NCBI GenBank assembly: GCA_013393545.1
Contig: JABXHG010000124.1
Span: 1-27,342 of the forward strand
Source of the DNA: Alteromonadaceae bacterium
GTDB taxonomy: Bacteria; Pseudomonadota; Gammaproteobacteria; Pseudomonadales; Oleiphilaceae
Length of the DNA: 27,342 nt
Reading direction: 5' to 3'
The notes under the pieces were generated by a model. It was not told where the DNA came from and searched no databases. It saw nothing but the letters and a program-made list of their open reading frames with translations. Position numbers and translations under genes: made by a program. Below, one piece after another: positions 6,921 to 16,148 of the stretch. The number at the start of each line of letters is the position of its first letter. Within the stretch, counting starts at the first letter, position 1.

Positions 6921-8231
6921 ATGAAAGTAAAACGGTTTTTCGCGCAGACCATGGCAGAGGCCCTCAAGCAGGTCAGCAATGAAATGGGCCCGGATGCCGT
7001 TATTCTGTCCAACCGCCGGGTGGATGGCGGCGTCGAAATTGTGACGGCCCTGGATTATGACGAAAATATGGCGCGCCAGCGTCTTGGGGAAAAGGCGGCC
7101 GAGGCCACCAATGGCTCCCGTCTGGCCGAGATGCAGGCTGACCAGCACCGTCATTTGGAAAGCGAGCTGACTCGGTCACGCAGCCGCATTCAGGAAGTAC
7201 GGGAAAAACGCGCCTCCGCCGGCGCCCAGTACACGGGTGTGGCGTTTGACGATGCCGAGCTGGAGCCGGCAGAGCCCGAACAGGAGCAAGCTGCCGAAAC
7301 GCCGGCGTCTTCGGGGGGCGAGGCAGGTTACTCTAGCGAACTGGCCAGCATGAAAGCGGAAATCGAATCTCTGCGGGATCTGGTGCGCGGCAACGCCGCC
7401 AGCCAGCCGAAGAAGCCGGAAGGCCCGGGCAATGCGGTTCAGCAGCGCTTGTCCGAGCGCTTGCAGGAATTCGGACTGGGGCACGAACTTGCCGGTACCC
7501 TGGCACAACAGAACCGCAACGCGCGGCTGGAAGATGCCTGGAAACAATCACTGAAAATGCTGGCCACCGGCGTGCGCACCGCTCGCCATAGCTGGCTGGA
7601 AGCCGGCGGCGCCTACGCGCTGGTGGGCCCGACTGGCTCCGGCAAAACCACCACCATCGGCAAGTTGGCGGCCCGTTATGTTCTCGAACACGGCCCGGAT
7701 TCGCTGGCGCTGGTGACTACCGACCGCTACCGGGTGGCGGCCCACGAGCAACTGTTCGTCTTTGGCCGCATTCTGAACGTGCCGGTGCGGGTGGTGGACG
7801 AAACCCATTCGCTCGACGACATTCTCGACGAGTTGTCCGACCGCCACCTGGTGCTGATCGACACTGCCGGCCTGACCAGCTCCGACCGGGGTTATCAGGA
7901 ACAGCTTGCGGAGCTGGCGCGCAGCCACCACAACATTCAAAGCCATCTGGTGGTTTCCGCCACCAGCCAGCCAAGGATCATGAAATCCGTCTGGCATTGC
8001 TATAAGATGGCAAACCTTGCCGGCTGCGTGATGACCAAGATCGACGAGGCCCTGACACTGGGCGAATCTCTTGGTTTTGTCATGGAAACCGGTCTGCCGG
8101 TGGCCTGGTATACCGATGGCCAGAAGATTCCGGAAGACCTGCACCGCGCCCAGGCGGTGCCCCTGGTCCGGTTGGGTGTTGACCGTGTACGGGCCATTCA
8201 GCATTCACAGGCGGTGGCCGAGGGTGCGTAA
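6921..8231 (+). CDS. flhF: Flagellar placement GTPase FlhF
   Basis: FlhF is an SRP-type GTPase that marks the pole where a flagellum is built. The 436-residue chain has the short FlhF N-terminal segment (MKVKRFFAQTMAEAL), a charged, poorly ordered middle (about 70-170) and a C-terminal NG domain. Visible GTPase motifs are GPTGSGKT (236-243), TTDRYRVAAHEQL (about 266-278), DTAG (314-317) and TKID (372-375). GGAGG stands upstream of ATG 6921. It follows flhA by 56 bases and precedes fleN, the standard flhA-flhF-fleN order. The C-terminal 20 residues are weakly conserved, as usual in this family. Confidence 0.96.
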   Translation: MKVKRFFAQTMAEALKQVSNEMGPDAVILSNRRVDGGVEIVTALDYDENMARQRLGEKAAEATNGSRLAEMQADQHRHLESELTRSRSRIQEVREKRASAGAQYTGVAFDDAELEPAEPEQEQAAETPASSGGEAGYSSELASMKAEIESLRDLVRGNAASQPKKPEGPGNAVQQRLSERLQEFGLGHELAGTLAQQNRNARLEDAWKQSLKMLATGVRTARHSWLEAGGAYALVGPTGSGKTTTIGKLAARYVLEHGPDSLALVTTDRYRVAAHEQLFVFGRILNVPVRVVDETHSLDDILDELSDRHLVLIDTAGLTSSDRGYQEQLAELARSHHNIQSHLVVSATSQPRIMKSVWHCYKMANLAGCVMTKIDEALTLGESLGFVMETGLPVAWYTDGQKIPEDLHRAQAVPLVRLGVDRVRAIQHSQAVAEGA

Positions 8232-8300
8232 CGGCCCCGCTCCGCACAAAGACATCCGGCAGGCATGCCTACAAGAACGTAGTGAGAGACTGAGAACAGT

Positions 8301-9113
8301 ATGAGCAGACCACATCCGGTTCAGGTAATCGCGGTTTCCGGCGGCAAAGGCGGTGTCGGGAAGAGTAACGTGTCGGTCAACATGGGCATCGCCCTGGCCG
8401 AGAAAGGCAAACGAGTCGTGATTCTGGACGCGGATCTCGGTCTGGCCAACATCGACGTGCTGCTCGGCATCAAGGCAAAACGCAACCTGCAGGACGTGCT
8501 CAATGGCGAGTGCGATCTGCGGGATGTGCTGGTCAACGGCCCCGGCGGCATCAAGATTGTGCCCGCCTCCTCCGGCACCCAACGCATGACTCAGCTCAGC
8601 CCCATGGAACACGCCGGGCTGATCAACGCCTTCAGTGACCTTGGCGATCAGATCGATGTTCTGATTGTCGACACCGCCGCCGGCATCTCCGAGTCCGTGG
8701 TCAGTTTTTTGCGAGCGTCCCAGGAAATTCTGCTGGTGGTGTGTGACGAGCCCACCTCCATTACCGACTGTTACGCACTGATCAAATTGATGAACCGGGA
8801 TTACGGCACCAACCGGTTCCGTATCCTCGCCAACCAGGTGCGTAACGACCAGGAAGGCCGGGTGCTGTTCGATAAACTGACCCGGGTCACCGAGCGATTC
8901 CTCGATGTAGCATTACAATACGTAGGCATTGTGCCTTATGATGAGGCCGTGAAGCAGGCGGTACAGCGCCAGAAAGCCTTTCTGGATGCATACCCCCGTG
9001 CCCGGGCATCCGCCGCCGTGCGTGCGCTGGCGACCAAAGTGGATAACTGGCCGCTGCCAACCACGCCTCGCGGGCACCTGGAGTTTTTCGTGGAGCGGCT
9101 GATCGAAGCCTGA
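8301..9113 (+). CDS. fleN: Flagellar number regulator FleN (FlhG), MinD-like ATPase
   Basis: FleN/FlhG is a MinD/ParA-class ATPase that limits polar flagellum number, in Pseudomonas by antagonising the activator FleQ. The deviant Walker A GGKGGVGKS is at residues 14-22, and DADLGLANID, around residue 43, is the A-prime region typical of this family. The VDTAAGISE Walker B region follows near residue 120. The C-terminal ~25 residues are the expected membrane-targeting type helix. Length 270 is normal. The ATG 8301 has only a weak purine-rich RBS, but no better start precedes the P-loop. The gene lies between flhF and fliA as in Pseudomonas and Vibrio. Confidence 0.96.
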   Translation: MSRPHPVQVIAVSGGKGGVGKSNVSVNMGIALAEKGKRVVILDADLGLANIDVLLGIKAKRNLQDVLNGECDLRDVLVNGPGGIKIVPASSGTQRMTQLSPMEHAGLINAFSDLGDQIDVLIVDTAAGISESVVSFLRASQEILLVVCDEPTSITDCYALIKLMNRDYGTNRFRILANQVRNDQEGRVLFDKLTRVTERFLDVALQYVGIVPYDEAVKQAVQRQKAFLDAYPRARASAAVRALATKVDNWPLPTTPRGHLEFFVERLIEA

Positions 9114-9149
9114 CTCTGATCCGAACCCACAGTTGCAAGAAGCCGGAAC

Positions 9150-9893
9150 ATGACGTTGGCGAAACATCTGGGAGTGTACCAGCAGACAAGTGCCAGAACG
9201 CCTTCACAACTGGTCGAAGAGCAGGCACCGCTGGTCAAGAAAATCGCGTTGCACCTGATGGCTCGTTTACCGGCCTCGGTGCAGCTCGAAGACCTGATGC
9301 AGGCGGGCATGATCGGGCTGCTGGAGGCGGCGCAACGCTACAGTTCGGGCAAGGGCGCTACTTTTGAAACCTATGCCGGCATTCGCATTCGCGGTGCCAT
9401 GGTGGACGAAATTCGCAAGGGCGACTGGGTGCCCCGCTCGGTGCACCGAAACGCCCGGAAAATCGCCGCTGCCATCAAGGCGGTCGAAGACCGCACCGGC
9501 CGCGAAGCGCAGGATGTTGAGGTGGCTAAAGAGCTGGGTATGGACCTGGTGGATTACCATGCCTCCCTGTCTGACGCCAACAGCGGCCGGCTTTTTAGCC
9601 TTGATGAATTAAATGAATCCGGCGAGCTGCCGTTACAAGAGGCAGAAGCCAGTGATAATCCGCTGGACGGCCTTGCTTCAACGGCCTTCCGGCGCAACCT
9701 GGCGGAAGCCATAGACGGGCTTCCCGAGCGTGAAAAACTGGTACTGAGCCTGTATTACCAGGAAGAGCTCAACCTGAAGGAAATCGGAGCCGTGCTCGGG
9801 GTCAGTGAAAGTCGGGTCAGTCAGATCCACAGTCAGGCGGCCCTGCGTTTGCGAGGACGGCTGTCGGGTTGGCAGGACGACGACAAAAATTAG
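9150..9893 (+). CDS. fliA: Flagellar sigma factor FliA (sigma-28)
   Basis: FliA directs RNA polymerase to late flagellar and chemotaxis promoters and is held by FlgM until the hook is complete. The 247-residue chain has region 2 (EDLMQAGMIGLLEAAQRY, then FETYAGIRIRGAMVDEIRKGDWVPRS), region 3, and region 4 with a helix-turn-helix (LNLKEIGAVLGVSESRVSQ) near residues 205-225. Region 1.1 is absent, as in all FliA. The gene follows fleN by 36 bases and precedes cheY, so it is transcribed with the export and placement genes. I see no sigma-28 site in front of the genes in this window. Confidence 0.97.
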   Translation: MTLAKHLGVYQQTSARTPSQLVEEQAPLVKKIALHLMARLPASVQLEDLMQAGMIGLLEAAQRYSSGKGATFETYAGIRIRGAMVDEIRKGDWVPRSVHRNARKIAAAIKAVEDRTGREAQDVEVAKELGMDLVDYHASLSDANSGRLFSLDELNESGELPLQEAEASDNPLDGLASTAFRRNLAEAIDGLPEREKLVLSLYYQEELNLKEIGAVLGVSESRVSQIHSQAALRLRGRLSGWQDDDKN

Positions 9894-9958
9894 ACGGGCT
9901 TTCACCTGTTAGACTGAAACGCAGAATGAAATCCGGGTGTTACTGACTGGAGGTCCCT

Positions 9959-10342
9959 TTGGACAAAAACATGAAAATACTCATTGTGGACGACTTCTCC
10001 ACAATGCGTCGAATCATCAAGAACCTGCTGCGTGATCTCGGCTTCACCAATACTGATGAGGCCGACGACGGCAACACCGCGTTGCCAATGCTGAAAAGCG
10101 GCAAATACGACTTTCTGGTGACGGACTGGAACATGCCTGGCATGTCCGGCTTTGATCTGCTCAAGGCGGTTCGTGCGGATGAACAACTGAAGGATCTGCC
10201 GATCCTGATGGTGACCGCCGAAGCCAAGCGCGACCAGATCATCGCTGCGGCCCAGGCCGGCGTAAATGGCTACGTAGTCAAGCCGTTTACCGCGGCGACA
10301 CTCAAGGAAAAGATCGAAAAAATCTTTGAGCGAATCCACTAA
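9959..10342 (+). CDS. cheY: Chemotaxis response regulator CheY
   Basis: A single receiver domain of 127 residues, phosphorylated by CheA and binding the flagellar switch protein FliM to reverse rotation. The acidic pocket is D11-D12, the phosphoacceptor is D56 in [11 protein letters not shown], and T86 and K108 (VVKPF) complete the active site. The start is probably TTG at 9959, because GGAGG ends 5 bases before it. The ATG at 9971 would be 17 bases from that RBS but would give the MKILIVDDF start common in relatives. The gene is 65 bases after fliA and 20 before cheZ, in the usual order. Confidence 0.96.
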   Translation: MDKNMKILIVDDFSTMRRIIKNLLRDLGFTNTDEADDGNTALPMLKSGKYDFLVTDWNMPGMSGFDLLKAVRADEQLKDLPILMVTAEAKRDQIIAAAQAGVNGYVVKPFTAATLKEKIEKIFERIH

Positions 10343-10362
10343 CCAGAGGTCAGATAGCTGCC

Positions 10363-11148
10363 ATGAGTGACAGCAAGCAAAACCAACGGGGCCTTGACCC
10401 GGAGGTCACAGAAAAGCTGGAGCAGCAGACCTCGGAGCTGGCAAAGAGCGTTGAGTCCGGTGATTACGCAAAGGCGATGTCGATCATCAATGACCTGAGC
10501 GAAGTCCGGGACCAGAGCCTGTATCGGGAAGTCGGCCGCCTGACCCGCAGCCTGCACGAGGCCATTCGTAACTTCCAGATTGATCCGCGCAATGCCGAGC
10601 AAAAGGAAGCGCTGTCGAAAATGTCGGATGCCTCCGACCGGCTCAATTACGTGGTGGAAATGACCAACCAGGCTGCCAACCGCACCATGGACCTGGTGGA
10701 AGAGAGCATGCCGCTGGCCCACACCATGCGCGACGAGGCGATCGAACTGCGGGATGAATGGCTGCGGCTGCGCCGGCGGGAAATGGCTCCGGCCGAGTTC
10801 CGGGAGCTGTACGGCCGAATCGACAAGTTTTTTGTCAGCCTGACGGCGGATTCCGACGTACTTTATCGCAGCCTTTCCGAAATTCTGCTGGCGCAGGACT
10901 TCCAGGACCTTACCGGCCAGGTGATCCAGAAAGTGACCGGCCTTGTGAAAGAGGTGGAAGAAAACCTGCTGAGCCTGGTGGTAATGGCCGGACACGTGGA
11001 CCAGCTCACAGGCACCATCCACGAAATTGAAGAAAAAGAAGAATCGGCCGAAAAAGGTCAGGGGCCTCAAATGAAGGCCAACGAACGGGACGACGTAGTT
11101 GCCGGACAGGACGACGTAGACGATCTGCTCTCCAGTCTCGGTTTCTGA
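10363..11148 (+). CDS. cheZ: CheY phosphatase CheZ
   Basis: CheZ speeds dephosphorylation of CheY-P. The 261-residue protein is mostly long helix, as expected for the CheZ four-helix bundle. The catalytic patch is QDFQDLTGQVIQKV, with D182 and Q186 matching the Asp and the active Gln of enteric CheZ. The last residues, QDDVDDLLSSLGF (249-261), are the CheY-binding C-terminal peptide, reached through a flexible polar linker from about residue 225. It lies between cheY and cheA with short gaps, in one transcription unit. Confidence 0.96.
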   Translation: MSDSKQNQRGLDPEVTEKLEQQTSELAKSVESGDYAKAMSIINDLSEVRDQSLYREVGRLTRSLHEAIRNFQIDPRNAEQKEALSKMSDASDRLNYVVEMTNQAANRTMDLVEESMPLAHTMRDEAIELRDEWLRLRRREMAPAEFRELYGRIDKFFVSLTADSDVLYRSLSEILLAQDFQDLTGQVIQKVTGLVKEVEENLLSLVVMAGHVDQLTGTIHEIEEKEESAEKGQGPQMKANERDDVVAGQDDVDDLLSSLGF

Positions 11149-11168
11149 ACAATAAAAGAGGGTGACGC

Positions 11169-13295
11169 ATGGCGTTAGAAGCGGACGAAGATATCCTCCA
11201 GGATTTCCTGGTCGAGGCCGGCGAGATTCTCGAAAATCTGTCAGAACAGTTGGTGGACCTGGAGCAGCATCCGGACGACGCTGATCTGCTCAACGCCATT
11301 TTTCGTGGCTTTCACACCGTCAAGGGTGGCGCGGGTTTCCTGCAGCTTGATGCGCTGGTGAACTGCTGTCACGCGGCGGAAAATGTGTTCGACATTCTGC
11401 GTAACCACAAGCGTGAGGTCACCTCCGAGCTGATGGACGTGGTGCTGGAAGCGCTGGATAACGTCAACGAAATGTTCGATGAGGTTCGTAACCGGGAAGA
11501 ACCGACACCCGCGCCCGACGAGCTGATCGAATCGCTCAAGCAATACGCCACGCCGGAAGGCGAGGGCGCCGAGCCGGCACCCGCGCAGGACAGCGGCCAG
11601 AGCGAAACGGCCGGAGGCGAACAGGCGGCGCAATCGGGCGAAGACGGCGGTGACATTACCGACGACGAGTTCGAACAGCTGCTGGATGCCCTCGGTGACG
11701 AGAACGGGAACGGCAGTGAATCCTCGCAAGGCAGCGGTGACAGCCAGTCATCCGGCGGCCAGGGCGATGACGACGAAATATCCGAAGATGAATTCGAAGC
11801 CCTGCTTGACCAGCTGCACGGTGAAGGTAAATTCTCAGCTGCGCCAGCGGCAAAAGACGTCAACGACCCTACTGAAGAGGCCTCCGATGCGCCGAAGCAG
11901 GACGACAAGCCATCTGGTGATGGTGACGACCTGATCAGCGACGACGAATTCGAAAACCTGTTGGACGAATTGCATGGCAAGGGCGCTGGACCCAGCGCTC
12001 AGGGCGCTGCTGGCCAGCAACCGGCTGCTCCGAAAAAAGCCGAGCACAAACCCGAGCCGAAGCCAGAGCCAAAGAAAAAAGAAGACAAGCCGGCTCCCGC
12101 CGCCAAGTCCGGTGGCAAGGAAGCCGCGCCAAAGGGCGACACCACCGTGCGGGTGGATACCAGCCGCCTGGACGACATCATGAACATGGTGGGCGAACTG
12201 GTGCTGGTGCGTAACCGGCTGCAGCGCCTGGGCTCGGAGAGTGAAGACACGGAAATGCACAAGGCCGTGTCCAACCTCGACGTAGTGACCTCGGATTTGC
12301 AATCCGCCGTGATGCAGACCCGTATGCAGCCGATCAAGAAGGTGTTTGGCCGCTTCCCACGGGTTGTACGTGACTTGTCCCGCAGCCTTAAGAAGGAAGT
12401 GGACCTGGTCATGCACGGTGAGGACACCGACCTGGACAAAAACCTTGTCGAGGCGCTGGCCGACCCACTGGTGCACCTGGTTCGTAACTCCGTGGACCAC
12501 GGTATTGAAGATCCGGATGTTCGGGAAAAGAACGGCAAGCCCAGAAAAGGCACCGTAACCCTGTCCGCTGAACAGGAAGGCGATCATATCCTGCTGTCGA
12601 TCTCCGACGATGGTGCCGGCATGGATCCGGAGGTGCTGCGTCGCAAGGCCGTTGAAAAGGGTGTTTATGACGAAGATGCCGCCGCGCGACTGACTGATAG
12701 CGAGTGCTACAACCTGATCCTGGCCGCCGGTTTTTCCACCAAGGACCAGATTTCCGATGTATCCGGTCGCGGTGTGGGCATGGACGTGGTGAAAACCAAG
12801 ATCAGCCAGCTCAACGGCCAGATCAACATCGAATCCGTCAAGGGCAAGGGCTCCGATATCATCATCAAGGTGCCGCTGACCCTGGCGATCATGCCGACCC
12901 TAATGATCATGCTGGGCGATCAGTCCTTCGCCCTGCCACTGGTTAATGTGGTGGAGATCTTCCACCTGGATCTGACCAAGACCAACATTGTCGATGGCAA
13001 GGAATGCATTGTTGTACGCGAGAAAGTGTTCCCGCTGTTCCACGTCAAGCGCTGGCTGGTGCCGGCTGCGGCCGGCCAGGAGGAACCGAAAGACGCCCAC
13101 GTGGTGATTGTCGCCATGGGTACCCGGCAGGTAGGCTTCGTGGTTGACCAGCTGATCGGCCAGGAAGAGGTGGTGATCAAACCGCTCGGTCGTGCCCTGC
13201 AGGGCACGCCGGGCATGGCCGGTGCCACCATCACTGGTGACGGGCGAATCGCGTTGATTATTGATGTACCCAGCCTTCTGCATCATTACGGCTGA
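11169..13295 (+). CDS. cheA: Chemotaxis histidine kinase CheA, with three acidic motifs in place of P2
   Basis: CheA autophosphorylates and passes phosphate to CheY and CheB. In 708 residues I see: the Hpt domain with H49 in FHTVKGGAGF; a long linker (about 110-322) rich in acidic residues, Gly, Ser and, at its end, Lys/Pro; the dimerisation helix pair from TSRLDDIMNMVGELVLVRNR (331-350); the kinase domain with N box HLVRNSVDHGIED (436-448), DDGAGMDPEV (480-489) and GRGVGMD (533-539); and a CheW-like P5 (about 575-705). I do not see a folded P2 CheY-binding domain. Instead the linker carries three copies of an I-S/T-x-D-E-F-E-x-L-L-D-x-L motif at residues 163-176, 204-218 and 256-270. The gene sits between cheZ and cheB. 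Confidence 0.97.
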   Translation: MALEADEDILQDFLVEAGEILENLSEQLVDLEQHPDDADLLNAIFRGFHTVKGGAGFLQLDALVNCCHAAENVFDILRNHKREVTSELMDVVLEALDNVNEMFDEVRNREEPTPAPDELIESLKQYATPEGEGAEPAPAQDSGQSETAGGEQAAQSGEDGGDITDDEFEQLLDALGDENGNGSESSQGSGDSQSSGGQGDDDEISEDEFEALLDQLHGEGKFSAAPAAKDVNDPTEEASDAPKQDDKPSGDGDDLISDDEFENLLDELHGKGAGPSAQGAAGQQPAAPKKAEHKPEPKPEPKKKEDKPAPAAKSGGKEAAPKGDTTVRVDTSRLDDIMNMVGELVLVRNRLQRLGSESEDTEMHKAVSNLDVVTSDLQSAVMQTRMQPIKKVFGRFPRVVRDLSRSLKKEVDLVMHGEDTDLDKNLVEALADPLVHLVRNSVDHGIEDPDVREKNGKPRKGTVTLSAEQEGDHILLSISDDGAGMDPEVLRRKAVEKGVYDEDAAARLTDSECYNLILAAGFSTKDQISDVSGRGVGMDVVKTKISQLNGQINIESVKGKGSDIIIKVPLTLAIMPTLMIMLGDQSFALPLVNVVEIFHLDLTKTNIVDGKECIVVREKVFPLFHVKRWLVPAAAGQEEPKDAHVVIVAMGTRQVGFVVDQLIGQEEVVIKPLGRALQGTPGMAGATITGDGRIALIIDVPSLLHHYG
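11655..11978 (+). repeat. Three spaced copies of an acidic DEFExLLDxLHG motif within cheA
   Basis: The copies begin at 11655, 11778 and 11934 and read ITDDEFEQLLDALG, ISEDEFEALLDQLHG and ISDDEFENLLDELHG. The residues between them are low-complexity and unlike each other, so the motifs appear conserved and the spacers not. They resemble the CheY-binding tail of CheZ (DDVDDLLSSLGF, the gene before) and the CheY-binding N-terminus of FliM (LSQxEIDALL, recalled from the family). Confidence 0.8.
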
Positions 13296-13335
13296 CCCCG
13301 ACAGGCAGAGGTCCGGGATTTTTTAGGAGAAATGG

Positions 13336-14505
13336 ATGACAGTTTCTGTCCTGGTCGTTGACGATTCAGGTTTCTTCCGCAGGCGGCTAAAAGAAATACT
13401 CACGGCATCCGGCCAGATCAAAGTGGTCGGAACCGCCTCCAATGGTCGCGAGGGTGTGGAACTGGCTGAGAAGCTTCGGCCGGATGTGATCACCATGGAC
13501 TACGAAATGCCGGTCATGGACGGCATTTCGGCGGTTCGTGAAATCATGAAAAAGTGCCCCGCGCCAGTCCTGATGTTTTCCTCGCTGACTTACGAAGGCG
13601 CCCGGGTAACGCTGGATGCGCTGGAAGCCGGGGCGGTGGATTTCCTGCCCAAGAATTTCGAGGAAATTGCCCGGGACAGCAGCCAGCTGCAGAAAATTCT
13701 GATCCAGCGGGTAATGGATGTCAGTGGCAGCCGTCCGGGGATGAAAACCCCGCCGCCCTCCAGGCCATCGCCGTCGCAGGCAACGCCGGCCCGCCCGGAG
13801 CCCCGGCAGCCAGCCCAGCCGTCGCGCCCGGCGCGTTCACCCCAGCGCCCGTCACCGAAGGCTGCCGAGCCGGCCAGAAAGCCCGAGCCAGAACCGGAAA
13901 CGCCGCACCGCGCCGGCCCGAAAACGCCCACCAAACATTATCAGGTGGTGGCCATCGGTACTTCCACCGGCGGCCCGGTGGCCCTGCAGAAAGTGCTGAC
14001 CGAGTTGCCGGCCTCGTTCCCCGCGCCCATCGTGCTGGTACAGCACATGCCGGCGAGCTTTACCCCGGCTTTTGCCGAGCGACTGAACCGGCTGTGCAAG
14101 ATTCAGGTGCGCCAGGCCGAGGACGGCGACATGTTGCGCCCCGGCCTGGCCCTGCTGGCGCCGGGTGGTAAACAGATGATGATCGAAAATCGCGGCGGAC
14201 AGGGCCGGGTGCGTATCCTGGCCAGCGATGAGCGGCTTAACTACAAGCCCTGCGTGGACGTGACCTTCGGTTCCCTGGCTCGCAGTTTTCCGGGCAAGAC
14301 CCTGGGCGTGATCCTGACTGGCATGGGCGCCGACGGTAAAGATGGCTGCCGCCTTATGAAACAGACCGGCTCAGTCATCTGGTCCCAGGACGAGAAAACC
14401 TCGGTGATCTACGGTATGCCCATGGCCGTGGCGCGCGCCGGGTTGAGTGACGAGATTCTGCCGCTGCAGGACGTTGGCCCGAGACTGGTCGAAGGCGTGA
14501 GCTGA
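13336..14505 (+). CDS. cheB: Chemoreceptor glutamate methylesterase CheB
   Basis: CheB removes methyl groups from receptor glutamates (and deamidates glutamines) to reset adaptation. An N-terminal receiver domain has acidic residues D9-D10, phosphoacceptor D55 in ITMDYEMPVMDG and lysine K106 in FLPK. Residues about 131-200 are a Pro/Arg/Ser-rich linker, longer than in enteric CheB, giving 389 residues instead of about 350. The C-terminal esterase has catalytic S210 (GTSTGGP), H237 (VQHMP) and D333 (GMGADG). An AGGAG precedes ATG 13336. Its TGA shares one base with the motC ATG, so the two are translationally coupled. Confidence 0.97.
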   Translation: MTVSVLVVDDSGFFRRRLKEILTASGQIKVVGTASNGREGVELAEKLRPDVITMDYEMPVMDGISAVREIMKKCPAPVLMFSSLTYEGARVTLDALEAGAVDFLPKNFEEIARDSSQLQKILIQRVMDVSGSRPGMKTPPPSRPSPSQATPARPEPRQPAQPSRPARSPQRPSPKAAEPARKPEPEPETPHRAGPKTPTKHYQVVAIGTSTGGPVALQKVLTELPASFPAPIVLVQHMPASFTPAFAERLNRLCKIQVRQAEDGDMLRPGLALLAPGGKQMMIENRGGQGRVRILASDERLNYKPCVDVTFGSLARSFPGKTLGVILTGMGADGKDGCRLMKQTGSVIWSQDEKTSVIYGMPMAVARAGLSDEILPLQDVGPRLVEGVS

Positions 14506-15245
14506 TGGATGTCCTCAGCCTGCTCGGTATTACCCTGGCAGTGGTTGCCATCCTGGGTGGCAACGTGCTGGAGGGCGGTGCCCTGAGCTCGCTGTTTAAT
14601 GGCCCCGCCGCCCTGATTGTCATTGGCGGCACCCTGGCCGCCACGATTCTGCAAACCTCCTGGCCGACTCTCAAGCGTGCTTTTGTGCAAGTACGTTGGG
14701 TGTTCGTACCGCCCTATGTGTCCATGGAAGACGGTATTGGCAAGGTCATTGACTGGAGTGTAAAGGCCCGCAAGCAAGGCCTGCTTGGCCTGGAGGGCAT
14801 GTCCGAGCGGGAGCCGGAAAACTTTGCCCGCAAGGGCCTGCAGCTGCTGGTTGACGGCGCCGAGCCGGAAGCCATCCGCAGCATTCTGGAAGTGGACCTG
14901 GATGCCCGTGAACAGCGGGATATTGAAGCTGCCCGGGTGTATGAAGCCATGGGTGGTTATTCCCCCACCATCGGCATTATCGGTGCGGTCATGGGGCTGA
15001 TCCAGGTCATGACCAACCTGGAAAACCCCGAATCCCTGGGCAGTGGCATTGCCACGGCGTTTGTTGCCACCATCTACGGGGTGGCGTTGGCGAACCTGCT
15101 GTTTTTCCCCGTGGCCAACAAACTGAGAGGTATTGTTGGTGAACGTACCCGCTACGAAGACATGATGATCGACGGCATCATCGCCATTGCCGAAGGCGAG
15201 AACCCCAAATCCATCGAGCTAAGGCTGCGGGGCTTCCTGCAGTAA
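14505..15245 (+). CDS. motC: Flagellar stator protein MotC (MotA family)
   Basis: A 246-residue MotA/TolQ/ExbB-family protein with two N-terminal membrane segments, a cytoplasmic loop with charged residues, and two C-terminal membrane segments. GGYSPTIGIIGAVMGLIQVM and GIATAFVATIYGVALANLLFFPVANKL contain the proline and small residues typical of the proton channel wall. With MotD it forms a proton-driven stator. The name MotC follows the Pseudomonas arrangement, where motCD lies directly after cheB while motAB is elsewhere. It starts by a TGATG overlap with cheB and is followed 16 bases later by motD. Confidence 0.93.
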   Translation: MDVLSLLGITLAVVAILGGNVLEGGALSSLFNGPAALIVIGGTLAATILQTSWPTLKRAFVQVRWVFVPPYVSMEDGIGKVIDWSVKARKQGLLGLEGMSEREPENFARKGLQLLVDGAEPEAIRSILEVDLDAREQRDIEAARVYEAMGGYSPTIGIIGAVMGLIQVMTNLENPESLGSGIATAFVATIYGVALANLLFFPVANKLRGIVGERTRYEDMMIDGIIAIAEGENPKSIELRLRGFLQ

Positions 15246-15261
15246 CCGGGGGTAACAGCCT

Positions 15262-16053
15262 ATGCGCCGGCGCCGACAACCACCGGAAGAGCTGCACAAC
15301 AAGGAACGCTGGCTGATTTCCTACGCGGATTTCATCACGCTGCTGTTTGCCTTTTTTGTGGTGATGTACTCGGTGTCCTCGGTTAATGAAGGCAAATACA
15401 AGGTGCTCTCGGACACCTTTACCGGCGTGTTCAACGCACCCCAGCGTTCGCTCCAACCCATCCCCATTGGCGACAACCCGGTTGCTCCCGCGCCACTGGA
15501 TGCCTCTGAAACCGCAGAGAGTACAGAGGAGCCCGCCGAGGATCAGGCGCAAATGCCCGAGCTGGACACCCAGCAGAGGGCTCAGGTGCTGCAAACCATG
15601 GCCAACCAGCTTGAGCTTGAGTTTGACGAGTTGATCGATCAGGGCGTGGTCACCCTGGAAGCCAGCGACCAGTGGCTGGAGCTAAATCTGCCCAACAGCA
15701 TGTTGTTTGGCAGTGGCGATGCCGAACCCCATTACGATGCCTTCGAGGTGATGGAAAAAATCGCCACGGTTATTGTTGACCGTGACAACGCGGTGAAAGT
15801 GGAAGGCTTTACCGACAATCAACCCATTCGCACCGGCCGCTTTCCGTCTAACTGGGAGTTGTCCGCCGCAAGGGCCGCTGCGGTGGTTCGCATGCTGACC
15901 ATGGAAGGCGTTGAGCCCGAACGTCTGGCAGCGGTGGGTTACGGGCAATATCAGCCGGTGGCCAGAAACGATACCGAAGAGGGCCGACGGCGCAATCGGC
16001 GTGTGGTGTTAATGATCTCCCGCGACGCCAGTATACGCGGGGCCATGCGTTAG
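15262..16053 (+). CDS. motD: Flagellar stator protein MotD (MotB family)
   Basis: A 263-residue MotB-type protein. The single N-terminal membrane helix holds the essential aspartate D23 in SYADFITLLFAFFVVMYS, the proton-binding residue. After an acidic, low-complexity periplasmic linker (about 75-110) comes an OmpA-like peptidoglycan-binding domain, with VEGFTDNQPI near residue 180 and SAARAAAVVRML and GRRRNRRVVL after it. It anchors the MotC/MotD stator to the cell wall. It is the last gene of the uninterrupted flhA-to-motD run; a 216-base gap follows. Confidence 0.93.
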   Translation: MRRRRQPPEELHNKERWLISYADFITLLFAFFVVMYSVSSVNEGKYKVLSDTFTGVFNAPQRSLQPIPIGDNPVAPAPLDASETAESTEEPAEDQAQMPELDTQQRAQVLQTMANQLELEFDELIDQGVVTLEASDQWLELNLPNSMLFGSGDAEPHYDAFEVMEKIATVIVDRDNAVKVEGFTDNQPIRTGRFPSNWELSAARAAAVVRMLTMEGVEPERLAAVGYGQYQPVARNDTEEGRRRNRRVVLMISRDASIRGAMR

Positions 16054-16148
16054 TAATTCGCGGCTCAGCGCCATTCGGGTAACTGCCAACTTGTCGGCAT
16101 CGGCTAATTTGGCATACTTCGTGTATCACTCCTGAACTGAATACAGTG

